Shown here: one piece after another, positions 1 to 10,471 of the stretch
How the letters are laid out: every line of letters begins with the position of its first letter
Position numbering within the stretch: position 1 is the stretch's first letter
Origin: Calcarisporiella thermophila CBS 279.70
Taxonomy: Eukaryota; Calcarisporiellomycota
Length of the DNA stretch: 64,000 nt
Assembly: GCF_041956535.1 (NCBI RefSeq)
Contig: NW_027192225.1
Location: forward strand, 2,890-66,889
Direction: 5' to 3'
Notes under the pieces: generated by a model
The model's input: only the letters and a program-made list of their open reading frames with translations
What the model was told of the DNA's origin: nothing
Database searches by the model: none
Program-made: the position numbers and the translations under genes

Positions 1-84
1 AACCCTCCCCCAATCGAGAGGTCACTCACCAGGTTTAACAGAGTAGGATACTTTTCAATAATAGTTTAATTTGTTGAAAAAAAA

Positions 85-152
85 ACCTTAGTGGTAAGTG
101 CTCCCAGGTGCCATCGAGATGGCACGGGTTCGAACCCCCATCAGCACAAAAA
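85..152 (+). repeat. tRNA-like head of a probable SINE
   Basis: A box-A-like stretch (TTAGTGGTAAGTG), a perfect anticodon-arm-like palindrome (GTGCCATC/GATGGCAC) and a perfect T-arm palindrome (GGGTTCGAACCC) follow each other with tRNA-like spacing. No 5' acceptor strand pairs with the 3' part, so this is not a functional tRNA. Downstream lies a pyrimidine-rich body with degenerate internal repeats (TGTCTTGTCGTGTCTGG-like words, about 180-400). After that comes the same AATAAAGATCCGTA tail and A-tract as the neighbouring unit. The whole, about 85-524, looks like a tRNA-derived SINE with a LINE-like tail. Confidence 0.5.
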
Positions 153-429
153 ATGTGAATGGACACTCCACTAATTCTGTGTCTTGCTTGTCGTGTCTAT
201 GCTCTCCATTAGTATTACTTCTGTCTTTCCAGTCCGGTTTTCTACAGTCACTCTCTTCGTCCCGTCGCGCCTGGCTCCTCCACTAGTAGTGCCTCTGTCT
301 TGTCGTGTCTGGTCTTCCCATTATTACTGTCTCTCGTTACTGTTCCTTGCTTGCCGTACCTATCGTGTCGAGTTATTCTACTATTACCGTTCCTTAATTG
401 GTCTATACCTTCTGTCAGCAATTTGGCTA

Positions 430-654
430 TGATCCGCACAAAGGCGTACGACCCTTGATTCACCTTCAATGATTAGCTTCATGAGGATACTTTTCAATAA
501 AGATCCGTAGCTTCAAAAAAAAAAGAGGTCATTCACCAGGGGGAGGAGTAGCTTTGGCTATAATCTGTACAAAGGCGTATGACTTTTGATCCATCTTCAC
601 CGATTAACTTCATGAGGTCACTTTCCAATAAAGATCCGTAAAATAATTAAAAAA
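430..654 (+). repeat. Two diverged tandem copies of one ~85-bp unit
   Basis: Positions about 427-513 and 555-640 align along their length: ATGATCCGCACAAAGGCGTA versus ATAATCTGTACAAAGGCGTA, then a shared GATTARCTTCATGAGG and CAATAAAGATCCGTA. Both end in A-rich tracts. They are probably 3' ends of one retroelement family inserted twice. Confidence 0.7.
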
Positions 655-673
655 GAGATCACTCACTACCTAT

Positions 674-809
674 CCAAGCACGGGACTCTTTAAACTTTAA
701 CCTTTGCGTTCTTGTACCTAATCATCTTGTTCAGTAGACTCCCTCGCAAGCAATATAGTTTAAATAAACCACAAGGCACAAGTTCTCGCCTCCATAGAGG
801 AAAAAAAAA
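674..809 (+). mobile_element. LINE 3'-end fragment, plus strand
   Basis: The stretch starts with AAGCACGGGACTCTTTAAAC and ends with AATAAACCACAAGGCACAAG, a CCTCCATAGAGG-type stem and an A-tract. The minus strand of 7250-7400 shows the same two blocks in the same order with substitutions. This is therefore a severely 5'-truncated copy, or close relative, of the 7.3-8.7 kb element. Confidence 0.7.
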
Positions 810-820
810 GGTCATTCACC

Positions 821-3458
821 ATCCATCCATAGCTCTTCAGTGGCACTGGAAGAGAAAAGAGGAATTCACTTGAACCCGCAGTTGGCAGAGACACTGTTTC
901 AGGAAGTCCCATAAGTTGAAGGAGCATGTATACTTGCGCTTGGGAAATGCGTGCTAGCTAACTCAAAGATCTAACACTTCCGCACTAGAACGCGAAGTCT
1001 ATACAGGTCAAAGCAAGGCGAGAATATCTGAATGGAATGAGACCCTACGCAACTTCATCAAAAGAGAGATAGCGTGGATGTACTGATTGAGGCTAAACCA
1101 ACTGTACCGAAGAATAGAGACCTATTATAGAAGCTTTTAAAGCAAAATTTGGTCACAGCAATAATCTCAGTCAAGCGGACAGGAAAATTCAGTCTAAGTG
1201 ACGCGCAGTCAATTCTCTGGAAACTTTTTCCCTGCCTACTGGAAATGTTTGAACCCGAATCAACTATAGAAAGTAGCGTACAATCTTGCCTATTGGACCC
1301 TTGAAAATTGGCCCAAGTGTCAGCCGGAGAGAACAGATAATTTGAATTAGACTCCAAAACAATAGGTTACCAAAGAAGAGTGGGTCGACAGTTTGTGATA
1401 TGATAATCTGGATCAGTAGATGATCCAGAAGTTCGATTACAATAGATAATGCTCAACCAAGCGAAAGTACACCCAGGGAGCAACTAGAGTATGAACTGCA
1501 GTGAATTCTGAGGTCCAAACTGTGGTCATCATTCACGGAAAATAAGAATGAAAAATTCAATGAGCCTTGGCGTAGAGGAAGATGGATTCGAATACGTGGA
1601 GATATAAAATACTTCCCTCCAAAACATCTAACTTCAACATGGTTATAGTGAACATCTAACACCTATTATAATATCTTAACCTGGATTCAAGGGCTTAAGT
1701 TTTATACTACTTTTTTTTATTCTGTCGAATCTTTGTTGCCCACAGGTAGTTTAACAGTTCTGGCTCAAGTTTCTAGATCAAGATTCAAGAGTCAAGGATG
1801 CAAGAATAAACTAGAATATTATTCAAGAATCAAGACTAGTCCAAGATTAAACTAGATAATGAGAAATCAAGAAAAAAATCAAGAAAACTAAGATTGTATT
1901 TCAAGAAACACGAATAAACGGCGTATTTATACTTGTTATGAATTGATAGAGTGTTGTAGAAAATTATGAACGACCAAACTTTCCAGAAAAATCCTGATCA
2001 ACTCTCGTTTCATTACAGGTAGCTTCTCCTTCCAGAATACTATACCACACCCTTTTCTTTCTATTTGAGTTAAATATCTTAATGTGCACCATATCACCTT
2101 GTTCACCTATACCACTTTAGCCTATAAGTTTCTTCTCCTATCTTTTTTCTTCTTAATAGCTAATGTACTCTATTAAGTATCTTATCTGAAATAAAGAATC
2201 AATAAAGATTCCAATAAAGGTGGTCGAAAGGTCATCCGTAAACGATACTGGGGGAGATCCGGCTTAACCTGAAGCGATCACAAAGAAATTTGACTACGAA
2301 CCACAGCGGAGAGCAAGATCCAAGTGGTGGAGGGCAATAAAGAATAACTGGAGAGAGGATTTAATCGACGTATGGACAGAGGGTTATTGATTTAATACGA
2401 TAGACGAAACTGTGTTCTTTATCCGGAATGTCTCTAAACAGCAAACCGTTGTCCCAACATAATACAATTTCTCTTGAGCGTAAATCTAAATATTCTAGCC
2501 TCTGATTATGATTATTCACTTTATACTCCCTTCACCTATCTTACTTTTTCACTTCTCTCAAAACATTTTTTATTCACTCTCAATTTTTTGTAATTCGTCC
2601 TCGATTAATTTTTCATCATAACGTCATAACATCATAACGTAATCACTCACTCTCTTTACTTGTTTACTTATTTTTAGTATGGCTTTTTTATTCAATTATC
2701 CAACTGCCTCTCTTTATGCATGATATATAACATAAGGTGCAAAGAGCAAAACGTATGCGATTTTTTGAGTAAAATACTACTCTAAACTATGACCTTCATG
2801 GAGTCATCTCGAATAAAAGTTCCCAAGACCCTAATAAATAAAAAATAGAATGATGCCCTAAAGTTTGGTTAAAATACATGACTCTACCATGCCGTTTTTG
2901 AGTGATATAGGGTTTGAGAACCGCGGGGCCGGAAAGTAAAAGCATATGTAAAGCCGACTGATAAACAGTTCATTTCCATATTTCATTGCACTCGCAATAT
3001 CTTCACGCTCTTCCATTCCTTCTTGCAATTTTTCTAATTTATTCTATTTTCCTTTCCGATTATTAATATTTGTGAATAGAGCATCCGTACTATGTTAACC
3101 GTTTCTATTAACATTGATTACTCAAAATGGATGAGAGGAACTTAATAGGTAGAACAAATCATCATAATGCGTCCTTCATTACTCCAAATGTCCTTTTTGT
3201 ATGCTTTCTTTTGCTTCGCAAAACTTGCGCATGTTTTTATAAATTATAGGAGTTGAGATAATGGACTGGAAATAGAAAATGGCATTAAAAATAAATAGTC
3301 TATTGAGATAAATTGTATAAAAATATTTTAAGGGAATGAGAACAAAATAAACAAAATCATCTAAGCTATGGATAATCTCCCAATGACGCAAAGTAAAAAG
3401 AACCAAAATGCTCGAAAATCTTACATTTATTTAGAGGCCATTGCAGGAAAGCAGAAAT
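821..3458. other. AT-rich intergenic stretch, no gene seen
   Basis: Only short chance open frames occur, with no recognisable protein on either strand. It includes A/T-rich low-complexity sequence and words such as repeated CAAGAATCAAGA near 1790-1890. A possible degenerate element lies around 2200-2420, but I could not assign it. Confidence 0.5.
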
Positions 3459-4801
3459 TCAAGACTCCAGAACACCAAGATCCTGCGTGTTGCACTCGCG
3501 CTCGCCGTCAAGCGATAACCATTTATTCGCCTCAATTTCCTTTGAGCTAAGTCGAATATTAAAGTACTCTCTAAGTATATCAATTCTCTCAGCCTCGGTT
3601 GTTAGCCTTCGCTGCACTATAATCTCGCCCTCTTGTGTAATCTTAAACTTGTCATTGATTAAGCTAATGCGACCTCGTGAGTCATTAATTTGCTTCGTAG
3701 CAATTACATTAGAGTTAAAGAGAGTTGGACCTGGGGTGCAGTAAATAGCGGTTGCCAGTTTAGTGTAGTCGGCATGATAGAGCTCTTCATCGGTAAACAA
3801 ATAAAGTCTTAGCCAATCGCCTAGCCCTTCTCGTGTATAATTCAAAGCCCATGCAAAGCCCTGGTCACTTCGTCCACCGCTTGCTGGAGTTGCTTTGGGG
3901 CGACGGGTCTGCTCTTTGGGTAGAGGCTCAAGGGTCAATTTGAAACTCTCGTTTGTAATGCCAACTCTGAATTCCTATTAGGGTGGAATTGCATAAGCCA
4001 CTGAATTGGTCAATAGCAGCGTTTGATTTTTATTGTGCTTACCTCGTTCAATCGCATTGGTATGGGTGCAGATGGCCCAGATCCTCCAAATCCAACGTCG
4101 ATAAGATACTGTGTTCCTTCAGCGTCAATCCAAAAGATAGTCATATGACAATAGCCATAAACATTGTAGTTCTCCCTTGAGCCCTTAACATCTGTTGTCA
4201 CGCGGCCGCAACCTGTCCAGAGCGGATCAAATTTGAGCCCGCGCAACACTGCGGCAAAAAGAGTGTTGTGCTCAAAACTGTTTAATGTATATGAATTTAC
4301 AATGATATGTCAGTTACAAAGCTACACAAGTAATTCATTCCGAGTTTTACCAAAATCCTCCCAAATTTCGCTCCACCATCTTGTAGAATAAATCCGTGAG
4401 ATTTAAATTCACTCGCAGATCTATCATCGGAGGGTGTCGCTCAATCGGTTGAGATTGGCCATTCCGTGAACTCTCGTATGTATTGGGTAGTTCACGGTCA
4501 AAATACAGGATGCCGATATTACCGAAAGTAATATGACTCACATGCGCGCGCATTAGAATAGTAAGTGTTTCTAAGGTTGGCTGTACGAATTTCTATTAGA
4601 TGCAATGGATGTTTGGAGGATTATATTCGCGCTTACTGGAGGAAGAGGGCCTTCAACTGGAACCGCATTCCCGTTAGAATGCAAGCTGGTTTGCTCTGTT
4701 TTGGGCACTAATTTGCGATTGACAACACAGAGTCCAATATGATCAAAGTACTGGTACAGTTGCTGTGTGTTCAGCGTGGGAATGGGATCGCGAAGGAACA
4801 T
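3459..4801 (-). CDS. Arylamine N-acetyltransferase (NAT family), 4 exons
   Basis: Transfers acetyl from acetyl-CoA to arylamines and hydrazines through a Cys-His-Asp triad, in the cytosol. Exons, 5' to 3' on the minus strand, are 4801-4637, 4580-4351, 4277-4043 and 3974-3459, summing to 1146 nt (381 aa). The N-terminus shows the family pattern QYFDHIGL, then PTLETLTILMRAHV. The active site reads GGFCFEHN, with Cys132 built across intron 2 (TG|T). His176 lies in YCHMTIFW and Asp192 in YLIDVGFGG; Cys-His-Asp spacing (44 and 16 residues) is close to that of known NATs. All introns are GT-AG and 56-73 nt. The gene lies alone between repeat-rich, gene-poor stretches. The start was chosen at the first ATG before the conserved N-terminal helix. 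Confidence 0.9.
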
Positions 4802-7251
4802 CGAGAGTTGTGGAAAAATTGGATATGGCGGGCTACAAGGAGGGAGAAGAAGATGTGCTGGGAGGAGGGGTATATATATACGCTAACAAGGTTGCATCCA
4901 AATGTCGCGGCGGGCTCCTTCTCTTGTCCATGAGAGAATCATTGGCTACGATTTGGAGACTGGCCCTTTATCATCATGTTCAGCAGAATTCAAACTAGAG
5001 CGAAAAACCCGCCCGCACACTCCAACCAATCAGCAAGCCCGCAACGATCTTAATATGCTCGAATTAAGCTCTAGTGTTCTCTTGCTAAACCACGCCTATG
5101 AACCCTCGCTCGCATTTGCGGTCTGACCTCTCAAATAGGCTGCATTCAGTTGGGGGATCACAACACTTTCGAGCCAACCATGGACCTATTCCCATGATTA
5201 AAGTTTGCTTTGTCATCGGACTATGATCATGTGTAAAGATTGCTGGAGAATACTTAGAACGTGTCTGAAACATACTTCCGTAGCAATTCACTTTAGTGAT
5301 TTAAATTCGGATGGATCTTTAGAAACTTAATTTTAGTTAGTAACCTCCACTTATCATAAGTGAGCTGATGTCAAAATATCCTAAAAACGGTTATCATATT
5401 GCATAATAATCTTTTCAGTAGTTATTATTGTTGTTGTTGTCGTATTTGTCGAATATGCCAAAGGAAAAGTATTCAACACACTTAAGCCAGAGATGATAGT
5501 TAAAGATAAGGGAGCAAAATTCAAATCTTTTCCAATATAAATTACAAAAAAAAAAATGGAGAAAGGCTATTTTCTAAAGAACCCCTTCTATTATCCTATG
5601 AATCGTCATTAGCTCGGCGGTAAGAGAATACAAGTAAAGAAATTAAGTAAAAGTTGAAGTAATAAAAAGACTAAAGAAGAGGAAAAACAAAAGCAGGAAA
5701 TATAAGAGTGATGTGTAATTATAGAGTAAAGCACGAAAATAAAGAGTTTTACGACTAATTAATACGTCCAGATTGTTATTAAAATAGGATAGATTCTACA
5801 TTAGAATCAGGTAAAGTAGAAATCGAAATAAGTGAAAGCGTTGTATATTTAAAACACAATATCTTTAATATTTATATGAAAAAAAAAAACGGTAGAAAGA
5901 ATAGGAGGAGATGGGGTGTAGTATGTGATAGCTAAAGATATAATACATGACGAAAGTGTAAAATTATTATTCGTTGATATTATCGCTTTTACTTGGTCCT
6001 CAGATTTTAACAGCAAGAATATAATATATATGTATCTTGATTTCAGATTGATAGGACACGTTGGTTCAGCAAGCTACCATTAATTTGTACGGAAAGAAGT
6101 AGGAGAAAACATTTTTTTAGAACAGTACCGAGAACTATAGTTAATATTGTGCTCAATAACTATAAGTGCCAAGTGAAAACAAGTCCATGCAAATGGACGA
6201 AATCGCAACTAGGGGTGAGTGCTAGTGAGGGAAGTGGATTAAAACCTTTGACATTACTTGCGGCATATCTTGGATAGACAATAAAACAATCCCTTACCAA
6301 ACAAAGTTTCTTTGTTAAAATGGTAAGGCAGCTCAAAAATCTACCAGGTGATGCTCCTAGTCTATCTTGAAGGAAAAGGAAGAAGTAAATAGAAAAATGA
6401 AGGGAGAAAATGTAATAAAAAGAGAGGGAGAGGAAATAGAAGTATTACGCAATAGCATTAAGATATGCTATTTACGAACATGAAATAGAAGAATATTGGT
6501 AATCAAAAAAAAAAAAATTAAAGGGAAAGATTTTGATCTACAACGGGCCGGGGTTGGGTGCGTTTCTCAAAATAGAATTGATGAATATATTTAGAGGTTA
6601 CCTGAATAAAGATCACAGTTTCATTTTAAATATTAATCGTTTTCTTTTGTTGGGAGAATCTTTATTAAAAAGTATCCTTTTTCATTCTTAATAAAAAAGG
6701 TTGATAAAAATCAGAAAACAAGAAATCCATGCAAGAATTGAGGAGTACACAGAGATTATGTATACCCTTCCTATTTTTCAAAGAGAGAGGAAAGTAGAAT
6801 TACGAGAAGAAGAAGAAGAAAAAGCAAAAAAATAAAATAAAGGCTGTGATGTGTATTAGATAGGAGATGGAGATGTTAGGACGATAAATCCAGGGAGGGA
6901 GCAAGTATGGGTGGTAGGATATTCGACAGAGTCGTATAGGAGTTATGTGATTTGGGTGAAGAATATTTCGTTTGCTTGGACTTGTATCCAACTTCCTTTA
7001 CATCAAAACTCTTGAAAGTCTTCTTTTTTATCTTTATTGACGCGGACCCCGATGTGGACCTCGGGACTTTTCGCATCTCATGTCCTAGTTCGGCGAGTGC
7101 TACTTCGCTTGGTTAGGTATTGCCCATTATTATCGTTAATCTGGATCGATAGGCGACCCAGATTGCTGTATCATGGACGGTTGACACTACTTCTCGTTTT
7201 TTTAGCTCATGGTTCTGTGGTCTGTTCCAAATAGCTTTAAATACTAATCGT
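4802..7251. other. AT-rich gene-poor stretch
   Basis: No supported gene. From 5300 to 6850 the sequence is very AT-rich with many A-runs. Isolated tRNA box-A-like words occur near 5612 (TTAGCTCGGCGGTAAGAG) and 6210 (CTAGGGGTGAGTGCT). The second is followed by GGATTAAAACC and may be a decayed SINE. 7030-7230 is less AT-rich and could be old transposon DNA, but was not identified. Confidence 0.45.
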
Positions 7252-8732
7252 TTTTTTTCCTCTAAGGACGCGGGAACTTGCGTCCTGTGGTTTATTTAAT
7301 ATATATTACAAATGTGAGATGTGCTTTCGGACAGGCTTTTTGAGTACTAGAAGAACATGGGATATAGTTTAAAGAGTTCCGTGCTTGGAAATGTCGGATT
7401 AAGTGTTCTTGGCTTCCTCGAAATCGAATGCTACTTCTTGGCTATCATCGATCCGGATTAGCGAGCTTTTTCCCCATTTTTGCTTGAACCCTTCTTCATC
7501 TTTTTTCCTCTGTGCCTGTATCCATTGTCCTCTGATTACTATGATAAGATCTGATAAAAAGATACACTTGAATGCGATGTCCTCGTGTTCTTGGTTGTCC
7601 ATTACAATTGCAATCCTGGTCTTATGTATACTCCACACCATGATGTCGTGTAACAACATGGAAACTTGTCGATCTTTGCCCTGTGTCTCCTCATGGAATC
7701 CGAAGAGTTTCTCGTATTTATGCATGCTTGTCCAGGGCTTATCGAGGATCTTTTGATGGAGCCTGTTAAACCACCTCCACAGATGTCCAATTCTCGCACA
7801 TTCAAAGAAGGCATGTTCTATCGTCTCTATCTCTTCTCGTCGATATCTCTTGCAGTTGGGGCTTGAGTGGTCGAAGTGTTGGGCAATTCTTGCTGTTATT
7901 AACTTATGTTGAAGGAGACGCCATCGAAGGATCTTTTGTTTTGGTTCGCTTGGGCGTCTTGGCCAGCTCTTCCACGCTCCTTCATCTGAGGTAATGTGCG
8001 CCCATTCTCTAGTTACCGCAACTGGATCTGGTGATATCTGGTAAAGTCTGCCGAACTTGATAGAGTAGAGCTTGATATTGACGCCAGCTATTTTCAGGTT
8101 ATGGGTGGGGAATATTCTCGAGTCTGTGAAGGCCGGCATCCTATAGGAGAGCGCTTCCCGAAAATTTGGGGCCAGGGTCAGCTGACCCAGTCGCCACATT
8201 GTACTGAGCTTGATATAATGTTTGTAAAATCCTTCCTGGTGTTTGACGTGGATAAACCTCATCACGTAGTCCAGTAGATCAGGATCGTAGAATGGCCTAT
8301 ATCTATTGATATTTTGATGGTATATGAAGAAGTTACCCAGAACCGAGAGCCCATGTTGTTCTCCACGAGATTGCAGTGGTTTTCCTCTCTCGAGGAAGTA
8401 TTTGTTCCTATTGATCGGTAGGGTCAAGACTTCCATTGGCGTAATTCTTCTGTCGATATCTAGCTGTCTATCCAGCTTCCGCCACGCATGGTATATGCTT
8501 GGCCAGATGCCATCTCTTCTCACCAGCTTCTGTTTGCCGTAGTCGGTTGTGAGTATTCCTAGGCCTAACTGGTTCGGGATGTAGTGTTTCGTAAGAATAT
8601 GGATGGCTAGGTGATACCATGGCGGCGGTGTGCGTTCTCTTTGCGCATTGTGGATTCTTTGGATCCAGGAAGCAAGGATGGCTGTACATTGGTGTTTTGG
8701 GTCAATTATCGTAGTCGGATTTTTTTTTTTTG
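7252..8732 (-). mobile_element. 5'-truncated LINE (non-LTR retrotransposon)
   Basis: On the minus strand the element runs from an abrupt start next to an A-tract at 8720-8731, through an open reading frame, to a 3' untranslated end. That end carries AATAAACCACAGGACGCAAG, a GGACGC...GCGTCC stem and an A8 tail at about 7252. The encoded tail has the zinc-binding domain that follows reverse transcriptase in many fungal LINEs. The reverse transcriptase and endonuclease domains are missing, so the copy cannot move by itself. A short relative of its 3' end lies at 674-809. No clear target-site duplication was found. Confidence 0.85.
7399..8728 (-). pseudogene. C-terminal fragment of LINE ORF2 (RT zinc-binding region)
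   Basis: The frame stays open from the junction at about 8728 to the stop at 7399, roughly 440 codons, with no internal stop. It begins with a stretch typical of the region after the RT fingers (WIQRIH..., PPPWYHLAIHIL, LGLGIL). It ends with the zf-RVT motif: ILRWRLLQHKL, then C-x(n)-ETIEHAFFEC and WRWF. The family role is RNA or DNA binding during target-primed reverse transcription. No natural start codon or RT catalytic motif (YxDD) is present, so this is a truncated relic whose frame has not yet decayed. Confidence 0.85.
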
Positions 8733-8912
8733 ATCAATCAATGGAAACTTTTATTTAATTTCCATATATTACATGAAGTTAATGTCAATGGACTTAACGA
8801 GATATAGGTCCTTGATCGATAGACTTTCAATCGATATGCGTGTATCGCAGTTGTCGTGTATAGCATGTACGTGAAACCGATGTAATCTTTTGTACTTAAC
8901 GTAAGGGCGGTC
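8720..8912 (-). repeat. 3' end of a second poly(A)-ended element
   Basis: On the minus strand, sequence emerging from the gap ends with ATGGAAATTAAATAAAAG, a short spacer and an A12 tract (8720-8731). It is joined directly to the truncated LINE. AATAAA-type signal plus A-tract suggests the 3' end of another retroelement or retrocopied transcript whose body lies in the gap. No homology to the 674-809 type of tail was seen. Confidence 0.45.
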
Positions 8913-9695
8913 NNNNNNNNNNNNNNNNNNNNNNNNNNNNNNNNNNNNNNNNNNNNNNNNNNNNNNNNNNNNNNNNNNNNNNNNNNNNNNNNNNNNNNNN
9001 NNNNNNNNNNNNNNNNNNNNNNNNNNNNNNNNNNNNNNNNNNNNNNNNNNNNNNNNNNNNNNNNNNNNNNNNNNNNNNNNNNNNNNNNNNNNNNNNNNNN
9101 NNNNNNNNNNNNNNNNNNNNNNNNNNNNNNNNNNNNNNNNNNNNNNNNNNNNNNNNNNNNNNNNNNNNNNNNNNNNNNNNNNNNNNNNNNNNNNNNNNNN
9201 NNNNNNNNNNNNNNNNNNNNNNNNNNNNNNNNNNNNNNNNNNNNNNNNNNNNNNNNNNNNNNNNNNNNNNNNNNNNNNNNNNNNNNNNNNNNNNNNNNNN
9301 NNNNNNNNNNNNNNNNNNNNNNNNNNNNNNNNNNNNNNNNNNNNNNNNNNNNNNNNNNNNNNNNNNNNNNNNNNNNNNNNNNNNNNNNNNNNNNNNNNNN
9401 NNNNNNNNNNNNNNNNNNNNNNNNNNNNNNNNNNNNNNNNNNNNNNNNNNNNNNNNNNNNNNNNNNNNNNNNNNNNNNNNNNNNNNNNNNNNNNNNNNNN
9501 NNNNNNNNNNNNNNNNNNNNNNNNNNNNNNNNNNNNNNNNNNNNNNNNNNNNNNNNNNNNNNNNNNNNNNNNNNNNNNNNNNNNNNNNNNNNNNNNNNNN
9601 NNNNNNNNNNNNNNNNNNNNNNNNNNNNNNNNNNNNNNNNNNNNNNNNNNNNNNNNNNNNNNNNNNNNNNNNNNNNNNNNNNNNNNNNNNNNNNN
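8913..9695. other. Assembly gap (783 N)
   Basis: Run of N from 8913 to 9695. It lies inside the repeat-rich block, so it probably covers unassembled retroelement sequence. Nothing can be said about its content. Confidence 1.
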
Positions 9696-9800
9696 ACTAC
9701 ACTAACCCTCCCCCGCCTGTTCCTAATTAATGTCGGAGCTTGAATATCGTTGGGATAGCTTGATATGTGACTCAAGTTATGACAGAAAATGCTTAAAATT

Positions 9801-9873
9801 GCTCACGTGGCGTAATGGATAACGCGTCCGCCTCCTAAGCGGAAGATTCCAGGTTCGAGTCCTGGCTTGGGCG
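9801..9873 (+). tRNA. tRNA-Arg (anticodon CCT)
   Basis: A 73-nt cloverleaf without an intron. The acceptor strands GCTCACG/CTTGGGC pair with one C-U mismatch and one G-U. The anticodon stem TCCGC/GCGGA encloses the loop CTCCTAA, giving anticodon CCT at 9834-9836, which reads AGG. The T arm is CCAGG-TTCGAGT-CCTGG. A T4 run follows at once (9874-9877), a normal RNA polymerase III terminator. Confidence 0.95.
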
Positions 9874-10471
9874 TTTTATAACATTTTGAACTCTTAGCAA
9901 CAGTATAGCAGAGTGAAGACGCGTATTAAAGTAATAGTATAAAAATATTTTTAATGTCACCTATAATCAAAATGTTGACGCATATCACATACATGTATAT
10001 ACAGAATATGGTTGATCTCCATTATTATAAACTAAATATGATATTTTCATAATAATAAAACAAAAGGATAACTACACTATATATAATTTGGAAAAAAAAG
10101 AGCTATCCACAATGTGACTGGAAAAAAATAATATCACAGAAGAAAAGGGGATAGGGAGACAAGAAGAAGAGAGGGTCGGAAAATAGCAGAGCATAAAATA
10201 AAAAATGAAAAAAAAACACATATTGTATAATGTAAACCATATGTATATTGTAACAATATTGGAAGAAGAGTGGGTGGGGTAGTAATGAATAAAAGACATA
10301 TACATCGAACCTCAAGTCATGTTTTTTTTTTTTACACAAAGGCAGTAAGTGGGTCTCTCTCTCTCTGTCCCGAAATATATAGTAATGGATCCCACAAAAA
10401 CAATTCCTATACAAAATTTCCACAGCTATTTATAGATAATGGAGAGCAAGAAAGATAAAAAGATCATTAAA
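9874..10471. other. AT-rich intergenic, no gene
   Basis: 3' flank of the Pumilio gene. It holds A-runs and a short TC repeat (about 10355-10367) only. Confidence 0.6.

Larger units (their letters stand above)
1..820 (+). repeat. Nest of short A-tailed retroelement fragments
   Basis: Four A-rich tracts (about 74-82, 515-524, 649-654, 801-809) each end a short unit. The tracts at 515, 649 and 801 run straight into a version of the 13-mer GAGGTCAYTCACC (525-537, 655-667, 809-820); a further copy lies at 18-30, ahead of the first unit. Units one to three share the end motif 'ACTTTYCAATAA' with or without 'AGATCCGTA'. The last unit (about 674-809) matches the 3' untranslated end of the LINE fragment at 7.25-8.73 kb. 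The pattern fits serial insertion of 5'-truncated, poly(A)-ended retroelements into or beside one target sequence. No coding frame was recognised. Confidence 0.65.

Noticed and set aside
1-12. AACCCTCCCCC as telomeric repeat (also at 9703)
   Set aside because: Only two isolated copies and no tandem array.
5605-5640. Box-A-like TTAGCTCGGCGGTAAGAG
   Set aside because: No box B at tRNA distance; at best a decayed tRNA or SINE head.
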